From: JBFFXF01 sp041569895
GTDB taxonomy: Bacteria > Planctomycetota > UBA8108 > JACQVS01
NCBI GenBank assembly: GCA_041569895.1
Contig: JBFFXF010000058.1
Span: forward strand, 1-31,225
Direction of reading: 5' to 3'
DNA: 31,225 nucleotides
How positions within the stretch are numbered: the first letter of the stretch is position 1; each line of letters opens with the position of its first letter. The notes below the pieces were generated by a model. It had not been told where the DNA came from and searched no databases. It worked only from the letters and a program-made list of their open reading frames with translations. Position numbers and translations under genes: made by a program. This document shows positions 18,355 to 27,000 of this stretch, in pieces.

Positions 18355-18414
18355 CGGGCACGGGCACGGGCACGGGAACGGGAACGGGAACGGGGACGGG
18401 GACGGGGACGGGGA
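18355..18414. repeat. Hexanucleotide array, ten CGGGNA units in homogeneous blocks
   Basis: Ten contiguous hexamers vary only at the fifth base: three CGGGCA, three CGGGAA and four CGGGGA, followed by CGAGAC and CGAAAC. It lies just beyond the 3' end of the SPOR protein gene in convergent intergenic DNA. The blocks suggest stepwise slippage expansion. Confidence 0.9.
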
Positions 18415-18442
18415 CGAGACCGAAACCGCCGAGTGGGTTGGG

Positions 18443-19246
18443 CTACGGCACCACCATCGGCCTCACCCCATCCTCCACGATCCCCGACTCGAGCAGCCGC
18501 GCGCGCATCTGCTCGGCCTGGCGGCGCGAGTCGTACCTTCCGATCCAGACGCGGTAGAGTGTCGCATCGCCGCGTTGCACTGGCTCGACCTGGACCGCGA
18601 ACCCGCGCTGGCGGTAGACGCTCGCCAGGGCATCGGCGCCCGCACGCCGCCCGTAGGCGCCGATCTGCACCGTGAAGAAATCCGGCAACTGGAGCCTGGC
18701 CTCCGCGTCGGCGGCCTCGGACGTCCCGGGTGCGACAGCCGCGATGCCGCGAAAGACGTCGCGCGCGTCGGCGAACCGTCCTGCCTGCTGCAGGCTCAGT
18801 CCGTGACGGTACTCGATCCGCCGCCGCTTCGCCGGATCCGGCTCGAGCTCCATCGCCTGCTCGAAGTACCCGGCGGCTCGCTCGTACTGTCCGACATGGA
18901 GCTCCAGATCGCCGAGGGACTGGATCGCCAGCACCTTGAGCGATGGATCGGTCACCGAGTCGATGATCTCGCGGTAGACGCGGCGGGCCTCCTCGACGTT
19001 CCCGAGCAGGAAGTCGCACGAGGCGACGCGCAGACGCACGCCGTTGTTGAGGTGGCCGTCGGGGTAGTCGGCGAGGAGCGCCTCGAACGTCCTCTTCGAC
19101 TCCTCGAACTGCTTCAGCTTGAAGAGGTCGACGCCGCGATCGTGTCGCTCGAGGTAATCCTGCGACGGTCCGCCGGTCGTGTTGCACGAGAACACGACGA
19201 GCACCGCGAGCAGGGCCAGCCGGCAGGCGTGGGGTTTCATTGCCAT
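18443..19246 (-). CDS. TPR and SPOR-domain lipoprotein
   Basis: 267 residues. The frame is open much further upstream, but the real start is ATG 19246 (or ATG 19240), where a lipoprotein signal begins: MAMKPHACRLALLAVLVVFSC, with Cys21 as the likely acylated residue. The middle has tetratricopeptide-like helices (LFKLKQFEESKRTFEALLADYP, QYERAAGYFEQAMELEP, AGRFADARDVFRGI). The C-terminal ~80 residues are a SPOR domain (FFTVQIGAYGRRAGADALASVY ... LYRVWIGRYDSRRQAEQM). SPOR domains bind glycan strands stripped of stem peptides, as found at division sites, so a role in envelope or cell-wall turnover is likely. A TATAAT box lies just ahead of the start. The gene is divergent from the hydantoinase gene. 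Confidence 0.88.
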   Translation of the reverse strand: MAMKPHACRLALLAVLVVFSCNTTGGPSQDYLERHDRGVDLFKLKQFEESKRTFEALLADYPDGHLNNGVRLRVASCDFLLGNVEEARRVYREIIDSVTDPSLKVLAIQSLGDLELHVGQYERAAGYFEQAMELEPDPAKRRRIEYRHGLSLQQAGRFADARDVFRGIAAVAPGTSEAADAEARLQLPDFFTVQIGAYGRRAGADALASVYRQRGFAVQVEPVQRGDATLYRVWIGRYDSRRQAEQMRARLLESGIVEDGVRPMVVP

Positions 19247-19255
19247 GATGACCGG

Positions 19256-19285
19256 ATTATAAGTAGGCGGTCGTGCAGGACACAA
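19256..19285 (-). promoter_or_regulatory. Promoter of the SPOR lipoprotein gene, implying a leaderless or nearly leaderless mRNA
   Basis: On the minus strand TTGTGT (19285-19280) and a perfect TATAAT (19261-19256) are 18 bp apart. Transcription would begin around 19249, only a few bases before ATG 19246 or 19240. No ribosome site precedes the ATG. Confidence 0.55.
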
Positions 19286-19307
19286 CCCCTGCAGGCGACG
19301 CGCGCCC

Positions 19308-21344
19308 ATGAAGCACTCGTGGATCATCGGCATCGACACCGGCGGCACCTTCACCGACATCGTCTGCCGGCGGCGGGGCGAGTTGCTGGTGCTGAAGGTG
19401 CCGTCGACGCGTGACGATCCCGCGGACGCGGTCATCCGCGGCGTCGAGACCCTGCTGGCCGCGAACGCTCCCGACGGCGACCGGTCGGTCGTCGGGCACG
19501 TCGTGCACGGGTCGACCGTCGCCACGAACACCATCCTCGAGCGCAAGGGCGCGGCCACCGCGTTCGTGACCACCGAGGGGTTCGGCGACCTCGTCGAGAT
19601 CGGCCGCCAGAACCGTCCGTCGCTCTACGACCTCGAGGTGCGCAGGCCCCAGCCGCTGGTGCCGCGAGCGCTCCGCGTCGAGGTGCTCGAGCGCACTCTC
19701 CCGGACGGCAGCGTCGCCACCGGTCTCGACGAGACCGCCCTGCGCGAGCGGCTCGAGCGACTCGCGGGGCGCGTCGAGGCGGTGGCGATCGGCTTCCTCT
19801 TCTCCTATCGCAATCAGAAACACGAGCGGGCCGCCGAGAGTCTGATCCGACGCCTCCTGCCGTCGGTGCCGGTGACCATCTCGTCGCGCGTCTCGCCCGA
19901 GATGCGCGAGTACGAGCGTTTCTCGACGGCCATCCTGAACGCCTACGTCTCGCCGCGGATGGAGCGGTACCTCGAGAGGCTGCAACGGCGCCTGCCGGGC
20001 CGTTCGCTCGAGATCATGGGGTCGGGCGGCGGCACCGTGCCCGTCGATCGCGCCCGGAAGGAGCCGGTCTCGACGGTGCTCTCTGGCCCCGCCGCCGGGG
20101 TGCTCGGCGCCCGTGACATCGCGCGGCGCGCGGGAATCGATCGCGTGATCACGTTCGACATGGGCGGCACATCGACGGACGTCTCGCTCGTCGACGGCGA
20201 CGTCGGCTACCGGCTCGAATCGGAGATCGGCGGGCTGCCGATGCGACTGCCGGTGATCGACGTGCACACCGTCGGCGCCGGAGGCGGATCGATCGCGCGC
20301 GTCGATGCGGGAGGCGGGCTGCGCGTCGGACCCGAGAGCGCCGGCGCCGACCCCGGGCCTGCCGTCTACGGCCGCGGCAGCGACCTGACCGTGACCGACG
20401 CGCACGTCGCGCTCGGACGCCTCGCCGGCGACTCGTTCCTCGGCGGGGAGATGGCCGTGCAGCCCGAGCGCGTGCGACCGCTCGTCGGCGAGCTCGCGCG
20501 CGCGATGAAGACCTCGCCGAGCGCGGCGGCGCGTGGCGTCCTTCGCGTCGTCAACGCGGAAATGGAGCGCGCGATCCGCGTCGTGTCGCAGGAACGCGGC
20601 CACGACCCGCGCGCCTTCACGCTCGTCGCGTTCGGCGGCGCGAGCGGTCTGCACGCCGTGTCGCTGGCGCGCGGTCTGCTGATCCCGAGAGTCCTGATTC
20701 CCCCGCATCCCGGCATGCTCTGCGCCTGGGGCATGCTCTCCGCCGAGCGCATCCGCTGGCGCGCCCGCACGGTGCAGCGAGCGGCCGTGACGTTACCGCC
20801 GCGCGAGCTCGTCGGCGTGGCCTCCGGCCTCATCGACGAGGCGAGCGCCGATTTCGGCGACCTCCCGCGACGCGACCTGCGCGAAACGCTGGAGCTCGAC
20901 ATGCGCTTCGAGGGTCAGACACACGTCCTGACGATGCGTTACGACGCCCGCCGCGGGCGCAGCGCGAAACGCTTTGCCGTCGATCGCTACGTCGAGGATT
21001 TCCTGGCGACCTACCGCGAGCGCTATCGGTTCCTCGACGAGTCGTGGCCGGTCGAGGTGGTCACCGTCCGCGTGTCGGTGGCCGCAAGGCGCGCCGGACG
21101 GAAAACGGGCGGAGGCGGCAGAGGACGCGCCACGACGCGCCGGCGCCCGCGGCCCCGCTCCCGCCGCCGCGTCCTCCACGATGACGGCCGCACGCACGAC
21201 ACGCCGATCTTCCAGCGCGACGACCTCCGGCCCGGCGACCGCATGCGCGGTCCGGCGGTGATCGCCGAGTACAGCGGCACGACGCTCGCGCCGCCCGGCT
21301 GTCGGGTCGAGGTCGACGCGTGGGGCAACCTCGTGCTCGAGTGA
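19308..21344 (+). CDS. Hydantoinase A / oxoprolinase family protein
   Basis: 678 residues, the usual length for the HyuA-type subunit. It has the actin-like ATPase fold signatures GIDTGGTFTDIV near the start, HGSTVATNTILERKG, FDMGGTSTDVSLVDG, GAGGGSIARVDAGG and GPESAGADPGPAVYG. Family members open cyclic amides (N-methylhydantoin, 5-oxoproline) or carboxylate ketones using ATP, normally together with a HyuB subunit. No HyuB gene is in this window; the next gene points the other way and is a DUF1080 protein. An Arg/Gly-rich insert (about 590-620) sits before the last beta domain and looks disordered. There is no clear ribosome site. Substrate cannot be told. Confidence 0.9.
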   Translation: MKHSWIIGIDTGGTFTDIVCRRRGELLVLKVPSTRDDPADAVIRGVETLLAANAPDGDRSVVGHVVHGSTVATNTILERKGAATAFVTTEGFGDLVEIGRQNRPSLYDLEVRRPQPLVPRALRVEVLERTLPDGSVATGLDETALRERLERLAGRVEAVAIGFLFSYRNQKHERAAESLIRRLLPSVPVTISSRVSPEMREYERFSTAILNAYVSPRMERYLERLQRRLPGRSLEIMGSGGGTVPVDRARKEPVSTVLSGPAAGVLGARDIARRAGIDRVITFDMGGTSTDVSLVDGDVGYRLESEIGGLPMRLPVIDVHTVGAGGGSIARVDAGGGLRVGPESAGADPGPAVYGRGSDLTVTDAHVALGRLAGDSFLGGEMAVQPERVRPLVGELARAMKTSPSAAARGVLRVVNAEMERAIRVVSQERGHDPRAFTLVAFGGASGLHAVSLARGLLIPRVLIPPHPGMLCAWGMLSAERIRWRARTVQRAAVTLPPRELVGVASGLIDEASADFGDLPRRDLRETLELDMRFEGQTHVLTMRYDARRGRSAKRFAVDRYVEDFLATYRERYRFLDESWPVEVVTVRVSVAARRAGRKTGGGGRGRATTRRRPRPRSRRRVLHDDGRTHDTPIFQRDDLRPGDRMRGPAVIAEYSGTTLAPPGCRVEVDAWGNLVLE

Positions 21345-21349
21345 CGCGA

Positions 21350-22168
21350 TCAGCTGCGGTTGTCGAGCGCTTCCGGCGAGAGGTCGAGCCGCCGGATCCA
21401 GATGTTCCGGAATCGCACCGGCTGCTTGTCACCGTGATCCTGCAGCTGGATGGAGTCGGGGCCGTGCGGCTTGTAGGTCGCCAGGTTGCGCCAGACCGTC
21501 CTGCCGTATACCTCGGCGTTGTGCTGCACGACGACGCCGTTGAGGAGCACCGTGACCCGCGCCGGCTCGACGACATCCTCGCCCTCGAAGCGCGGGGCGC
21601 GGAAGACGATGTCATAGACCTGCCACTCGCCGGGCTTGCGGCACGCGTTGACGATCGGCGGGTGCTGGCCGTAGACCGCTCCGATGTAGCCGTCCGCGTA
21701 CGACTTGTTGTCGTGGTTGTCGAGGACCTGCACCTCGTAGCGGTTCATGAAGAAGATGCCGCTGTTGCCGCGGATCTGCGACACGCCCGCCGGCCTGGCT
21801 GGCGCCATGTACTCGACGTGAAACTGGCAGTCCGAGAACTTCTCCCGCGTGCGGATGCTCCCGCCACGCACCTCGGCGTAGCCGTTCTCGACCTTCCAGT
21901 CCCCGCCGACCCACTGCGAGAGGTCGGTGCCATCGAAGAGCACGATCGCATCCGAGGGCGGATCACCGGGTTTCGCCCCGGGAGTCACTCTCGGGGGCAA
22001 CGGCCGATCGAGGTCATGAACGAGCCACTTCGACTTGTACTGCCGGGGCAACCCCTTGTGCCAGTCGGGGCCCTCCTGGGCGAGAGCCTGGTGGACGACG
22101 ATGGAGATCGCTGCGGCACAGATGATCAGGGCGGAACGTTGTACGAAAAGTCGCGTGCGAAACGTCAT
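21350..22168 (-). CDS. Secreted 3-keto-disaccharide hydrolase-like protein (DUF1080)
   Basis: 272 residues from ATG 22168, chosen because of the ribosome site AAGGAG (22177-22182) and the signal peptide that begins there. The frame stays open further upstream without any initiation signal. A Sec signal with a likely cut after ALA (about residue 31) makes it exported. The DUF1080 concanavalin-like fold is clear: VLFDGTDLSQWVGGDWKVENGYAEV, then SDCQFHVEYM, GNSGIFFMNRYEVQVLDNH, PGEWQVYDIVFRAPRF, and the closing strand PVRFRNIWIRRL. Family members hydrolyse 3-keto-glycosides in sugar catabolism and are greatly expanded in Planctomycetota. No dehydrogenase partner is nearby. Confidence 0.92.
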   Translation of the reverse strand: MTFRTRLFVQRSALIICAAAISIVVHQALAQEGPDWHKGLPRQYKSKWLVHDLDRPLPPRVTPGAKPGDPPSDAIVLFDGTDLSQWVGGDWKVENGYAEVRGGSIRTREKFSDCQFHVEYMAPARPAGVSQIRGNSGIFFMNRYEVQVLDNHDNKSYADGYIGAVYGQHPPIVNACRKPGEWQVYDIVFRAPRFEGEDVVEPARVTVLLNGVVVQHNAEVYGRTVWRNLATYKPHGPDSIQLQDHGDKQPVRFRNIWIRRLDLSPEALDNRS

Positions 22169-22176
22169 GGCGTTTT

Positions 22177-22182
22177 CTCCTT
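22177..22182 (-). promoter_or_regulatory. Ribosome binding site fixing the DUF1080 start
   Basis: AAGGAG on the minus strand, eight bases before ATG 22168. It argues against the longer upstream frame. Confidence 0.7.
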
Positions 22183-22266
22183 CAAAGAATGCATCCTCGT
22201 TCCCGGGCTCGGACCCGTGCCCCGAAAGGCTGCTCGACTTTGCAGGCCAGACTCGGCAACGCATCT

Positions 22267-22407
22267 ATAAGGAAAGCAGGAAAAGAAAGGAGAAAGGGAA
22301 CGGAAAGACGAAGGTTCGACTGCGGTCGGGAGCTCGAGCGAAGCTCACGCAGCTGAACCCCATCATCCTTCCGTTTCCTGCCTTCCTGAGATTCCTGCCT
22401 TCATTAT
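22267..22407. repeat. 141-bp imperfect palindrome with 16-bp terminal inverted repeats (possible MITE-like or structured RNA element)
   Basis: The ends ATAAGGAAAGCAGGAA (22267-22282) and TTCCTGCCTTCATTAT (22392-22407) are inverted copies matching at 14 of 16 positions. Inside, a purine-rich left arm faces a pyrimidine-rich right arm. The core is a stem GGTTCGACTGCG (22313-22324) with CGCAGCTGAACC (22348-22359), 10 of 12 paired. It encloses a hairpin GAGCT (22330-22334) with AGCTC (22342-22346). The whole element can fold on itself. It sits between the JmjC gene end and the DUF1080 start. A TA dinucleotide is present at both ends. Mobile-element nature is inference. Confidence 0.5.
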
Positions 22408-22463
22408 GAATCGTCTGACAGCAAACCTCCGAAGTCGACTCTCTCGTCGCCCTCCGTCTCCCA

Positions 22464-23321
22464 TCATTCCCCAACCCCACGCCCCTCCAGAAACTCCCGG
22501 ACCACTTCCGGGTCGCGCAGCATTGCCGCGAGGTCGCTGCCGAGCTCCTCGAAGAGCGCGGCGTGTGCCTCGTGGAGGCGTTCTGGTGTGCGATCGGCGG
22601 CGGATCCGGTCACCGGGAGACGTCGTCGCCACGCGAGTGAGCGCAGCAGGCGCGGGCGGACGAAGTCGAAGACGTCGATGGCCGTCAGTGACATCACGCC
22701 GACCGCGAGCGAGAGCGATTCGCTGTCCTCGCCGGTATCGGCGCGGTGCCAGTAGCCGGCCGGCATGTAGAGCCAGTCGCCGCGTTCGAGCGTGCACTTG
22801 AGGACGGGCGTGATCTCGCGCTCGAAGCCGAGGTCGGGCGGCATGGTCTCCAGCAACGGCCACGGGTTGACGCTGTTCTTGCGCACCCAGTAGTCCTTGC
22901 GGCCGCCGGTCTGCAAGATGAAGACGTCCTCGGCGTCGTAGTGCCACCCGAAACCGTGTGTGCCGGCGGGAGTGGCGTAGAAGTGGACGTTGACCGCGCC
23001 GAGGAAGTCCCTCTCGAACTCGCGCGCCAGCGTCGCGAGGCGGTCGTCGTGCCGCTGCGCGTTGCGGACGACGATCGTGTGTCCCGCCGCCGAGAGCTCG
23101 CGCGCCTGCTCGGTGTTCGAGGGGCGCCGCTCGCGCGACAGCTTGCCCTCGCGAACCACGAGGACGTCGGAGTCGGGATTCGACAGCACGTGCCCGAGCG
23201 TCTCCCAGTCGCCGGCCGCGGCGAGCTCGGCGGCGCCTCCCCGTTGCGAAAAGGGGGCGAGAAAGAGGTGCCGCTCGAAGAATTCCCGAACCGGAGTGTC
23301 GCCGAGAAGCTTCTCGATCAT
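22464..23321 (-). CDS. JmjC/cupin-type 2-oxoglutarate-dependent oxygenase
   Basis: 285 residues of the cupin_4/JmjC ribosomal-oxygenase-like family (ROXA/NO66/MINA relatives). The iron triad is visible: His127 and Asp129 in GWHYDAEDVF and His192 in PAGYWHRAD. A basic GGRKDYWVRK segment between them is where such enzymes hold 2-oxoglutarate. The C-terminal third is helical, as in bacterial family members. Related enzymes hydroxylate ribosomal proteins, for example YcfD on L16; the substrate here is not known. ATG overlaps the lspA stop (ATGA, 23318-23321), so the two genes are translated together. No signal peptide, so cytoplasmic. Confidence 0.88.
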   Translation of the reverse strand: MIEKLLGDTPVREFFERHLFLAPFSQRGGAAELAAAGDWETLGHVLSNPDSDVLVVREGKLSRERRPSNTEQARELSAAGHTIVVRNAQRHDDRLATLAREFERDFLGAVNVHFYATPAGTHGFGWHYDAEDVFILQTGGRKDYWVRKNSVNPWPLLETMPPDLGFEREITPVLKCTLERGDWLYMPAGYWHRADTGEDSESLSLAVGVMSLTAIDVFDFVRPRLLRSLAWRRRLPVTGSAADRTPERLHEAHAALFEELGSDLAAMLRDPEVVREFLEGRGVGE

Positions 23322-23962
23322 TCCTGTCCGAGCCGCGTGGTTGCCGGCTCGGTCTCGGTCTCGACGGACTCCGCGGGCGGGTCCTCCTGCTTTTTAAAGA
23401 TCCGCGTGATCTCGAGCAGGATGATGACGCCGACGCCGACACAGATGGCGCTGTCGGCGATGTTGAAGTTCGGCCAGACGTACTCCTTGCCGTCGACGAC
23501 GACGAACCACTTGATGAAGTCGCGGACGCCGCCGATCAGGGCGCGGTCGTGGAAATTCCCGAGCGTCCCGCCCCAGAGGAGCGCGAGCGCGAGGACGAGC
23601 CAGAACGACACCCGGCTGCCGCCGCGCGTCGTGAACCAGAGGATGCCGGCGATGAACACGAGCGCGATCAGCGAGACGATCGCCAGCGCGCCCGTGAACT
23701 CGCCGAACCAGCCCTTGAAGGCGCCGTAGTTGAGCGCCGCCTCGAACTCGAAGAGTTTCGGGATAACGACGATGTTCTCGCGGTGCGGCAGCCCGTGCGG
23801 GCCGACGCGCCCGTCACGGTGCTGGAGGTACGGCTTGTCGTCGAAGAAGCCGATCTCCATCTCGAGCGCGTCGAAGGCGAGCTCCTTCGTCCACAGGTCG
23901 AGCGCCGCGACGCCGAGACCGACGCCGAGAAAGAGTGTCCAGATGGCGGGTTTGCTGGTCAT
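23318..23962 (-). CDS. lspA: Lipoprotein signal peptidase (signal peptidase II)
   Basis: 214 residues with the LspA layout of four membrane helices and the aspartate dyad Asp139 (GNFHDRALIGGVRDF) and Asp170 (FNIADSAICVG). LDLWTKELAF near residue 21-30 is the first conserved block, and NYGAFKGWF the second. It is longer than the usual ~160 residues because of a polar insert (about 36-66) in the first periplasmic loop and a hydrophilic Glu/Thr-rich C-terminal tail. It cleaves the signal peptide of acylated prolipoproteins in the inner membrane, so it would process the TolB-like and SPOR lipoproteins of this window. It is coupled to the JmjC gene. Confidence 0.95.
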   Translation of the reverse strand: MTSKPAIWTLFLGVGLGVAALDLWTKELAFDALEMEIGFFDDKPYLQHRDGRVGPHGLPHRENIVVIPKLFEFEAALNYGAFKGWFGEFTGALAIVSLIALVFIAGILWFTTRGGSRVSFWLVLALALLWGGTLGNFHDRALIGGVRDFIKWFVVVDGKEYVWPNFNIADSAICVGVGVIILLEITRIFKKQEDPPAESVETETEPATTRLGQE

Positions 23963-23990
23963 CGCGATTTCACCGAGTACACGAGTATAG

Positions 23991-24027
23991 CCTGGGTTTT
24001 TCTCGCTTCGGGCGAGAAAAACCCAGG
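23991..24027. repeat. Perfect 16-bp inverted repeat with 5-base loop
   Basis: CCTGGGTTTTTCTCGC (23991-24006) and its exact reverse complement (24012-24027) flank TTCGG. The T-run lies on the 5' side and the A-run on the 3' side of each strand's hairpin, and no U-tract follows, so it is not a standard intrinsic terminator. It sits between the pseudokinase stop (24071) and lspA start (23962). It may be a REP-like extragenic palindrome or an mRNA-stabilising hairpin. Confidence 0.9.
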
Positions 24028-24070
24028 ATAGACGAGGCGGAGGCGGGTCACAACGGCGCGCGGGGATCGA

Positions 24071-27000
24071 TCATTCGCGCGGTCGTTCGACAATCCGGCG
24101 GATGCGCTCGGGGATCCGGCGATCGAGCTGCGTGAGATCGTGTCCGAGCGAGGCGAGACAGATCGTGCGCCGGAGCTCGCCGATGCCGAGCGATTCGCCG
24201 ACCGGGCCGATCAGGTCGAAGAGATCCTGCAGGGCGACGACGAGGATCTGCGGCGCCTCGCGCCGGCGATCGCGGGGCAACGCCAGGAGCGAGCGCGCCA
24301 GCACGACCACTCGCGGATCGCCGCGGCCGAGGATGCCGACGGCGAGCGGCAGGGCGCGATCGTCGCCGAGACGCGCGAGCGCCTCGAGGGTCGCCCGGCG
24401 CAGCCGCGCATCGCTCTCGAAGAGCTGACGCGCGATCGGCTGGAGCGCGCCCGGATCGCCGGTCGACGCGAGCGCCCGGACGACCCAGATGCGATGATCC
24501 GTCGAGGACGAGTCGAGGAGCCTCACGAGCGCCGGCACGGCCTCGGGTTGCGGGTGCTCCTCGAGGTGGCGCAGCGCCACGCTGCGCAGCGCCGGATCGC
24601 CGAGCACGTCGCGGAGGCGCTCCGGCTTCTCCTCGAAGTACCGCGACGCGGCGAGCCCCTCGAAAGCCTCGAGGCGGATCTCGACGTCGGGGTGTCGTCG
24701 CATCACTCCGGCGATCCGTCGCAGCTCCTCGGGTCCCGCGGCGAGGAACGACTCCCGCAGCGCCATCTTCCTGAGCGCGAGCGGCAGCTCCTCGGACAGC
24801 AACTCGAGCAGGACGGGGATCTCGCCGGCGCGCCGCAGGGCCTCGACGATGCGCGGCCCGACGACGAGGACCTGCTCGGCGAGGAGGCGATGCAATCGCT
24901 CCAGCGCCGCATCGCCCCCGGCGCGCTCGAGCGCCGCGACGACGTCCGGCAGCAACTCGCGCCACGACTCGAGACACGCGATGCGGTCGACGCCGTGGAG
25001 GAGCTCGTCCTCGTCGACGCGCGACCACGCCTCGAGCCACGCGCGCGTGAAGCTCGTTCCCTCCTCGGCCGACGCCGTCGACACGCGGATGGCCGGCGCC
25101 ACGTCGACAGCGTCACCCGCTCCGCCCGCCACCGCGGCGTCGAGCGCGATGAGCGCGTCGACCTCGAAACGGCCGAGCGACTCGCGCGCGCCGAGGTGTC
25201 CGGCCTCCGCCGCGTCCCCGAGCGCCCGGTAGAGCGCCACGAAGGTCGTGACGTCGAGCTCGAGCGATGCCGAGGGCGCGTCGATCGGGTACACGGCGAG
25301 CACGACATCGAACAGCCCGGCGTCGGCGCAGGCATCGATCGCCTCGCTGCGCACGCGGGGGTCCTCGTCCCAGAGGCGACACGCGATCTCCTCGACGACG
25401 TCCTCCGGCCGCCGCCCCGCGAGCGCGTCCGCCCGCAGCATGCGGATCGACTCGAGACGGACCGCGGGATTGGAGTCGGCCAGTCCGGCGAGCAGGGGGT
25501 CGTTGCCGCTGTCGCGAAGTCGGGTCTCGATCGGCGCCAGCTCCGCACGCTTGCCGAGGAAGGCTCGCGCTTCCCAGACCGCGTCGGCGGCAGCGACGGG
25601 ATCGTCGGCGGAGACCGCCGCGAGCGCGGCCTCGAGCCGGTCGACACCGCGGTCGAGTCTCTCCGAGCGCTCGAGCGACACACCGAGCTCGCGCTCGTAC
25701 ATCGCCGCCCGGTCGCGGAGCACGAGCACGGCGCGGAACCCGATGCCGGTCAGGAGGACCAGCAGGGCCGCCGCGAGCGCCGCCGCGACACGGAACCGGC
25801 GCGCCGGACGACCCGCGCGCGACGTCGCCGCGTCGTCGAGGTCTTCATCGCCAAACGCCGCGTCGTCGCCGAGGAGGAGCGAGCGCTGCGTCGCCACGAG
25901 CGTCTCGTCGTCCTCCGTCGCGTCACCGCCGGGGGCGAGGCTGACGGCGCCGAAGCCGGCGAAGGCGGGGAGTTTCTCGCGCTCGGAATCGATCGGCGGG
26001 GCGTCCGGCGCGCACTCGATCGCCCGGTCATCGATCGCCCGGTCGACGGCGCTCTCGATCGTCGGATCGACCTCGTCGACCACCTCGCCGCCGATCTCCG
26101 GGACGCGGGCGTCGAGCTCGACGTCGATCTCGGGGCGGAACGCGGACGACGGCGCCGGGGCGCGCTTCGTGGCGTGCGCGAACGCGCGCGGCACGACCTC
26201 GATCGACTCGAGATCGAGCAGGCGGTCGAGGTCGCGCGCGAGCTCGCTCGCGGATCGGTAGCGCTCCCGGACGTCCCCTGACGTCGCCCTCGCGATCACC
26301 GCGTCGAGGCCCGGTGACCTCGTCTCGACCCCGCCGGCGCTCACGAACCCCTGGACGACGCCACGGAGCACCGCGCCGAGCGCCCAGACGTCGGTCGACG
26401 CGTCGTGCGGCACGGGGACGCCCGATCGCAGCGCGTCGACCTGCTCGGGCGCCATGTACTCGAGTCGCTCGCGGCCCGGCGCCATCGACCGACTCCGCAC
26501 GCTGCGGATGCGATCGGGCACGTCGTGGATCGCCGGCCCGCCCTCGAAGTCGCAGAGCACGAGCCGGCCCGAGGGCGAGAAGATCAGGTTCGCCGGGTGG
26601 ATGCGGCCGTGAATGACCGACGGGGCGTCGGGACCCTCGCCGTGCGCGCAGGCGAGCCCCTCGGCGACGTCGGCGAAGAGGGTGGCGACGTGCCGATAAA
26701 ATCCACGCCCGCGCCCGGCGCCCCCGGGGGCGAGCGGGGAGAGATGCGCCAGTCGGCTGTGGCCCCGCGCCATGTCATCGAGGAGCGCCTCGAGGGAATC
26801 GCCGCGGAGGTACGTCCGCACACAGTACTCGAGGCCGTCGTCCTCACCGACCTGCTCGACGGTGGCGACGTTGGGGTGGCGGACCTGCGCCAGCCGCCCG
26901 AGCGCACGGCGATCGAACCGCTCACCGGGATTGAGCAGCTTCAGCGCGAGCTTGCGGCCGTCGCGCTCCGCCTCGTAGACGACGCCACGCCGGCCGACGC

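Noticed and set aside
18213..18414. CRISPR array
   Set aside because: Units are contiguous six-base repeats without spacers and no cas genes are nearby.
22169..22264. Longer DUF1080 N-terminus from 22264
   Set aside because: It would place 32 polar residues before a clear signal peptide, while a good ribosome site precedes ATG 22168.
24140..26281. Long plus-strand open frame (713 codons) opposite the pseudokinase
   Set aside because: Arg/Glu/Ala-rich composition without motifs; the minus strand encodes a recognisable kinase fold, a membrane helix and HEAT repeats.
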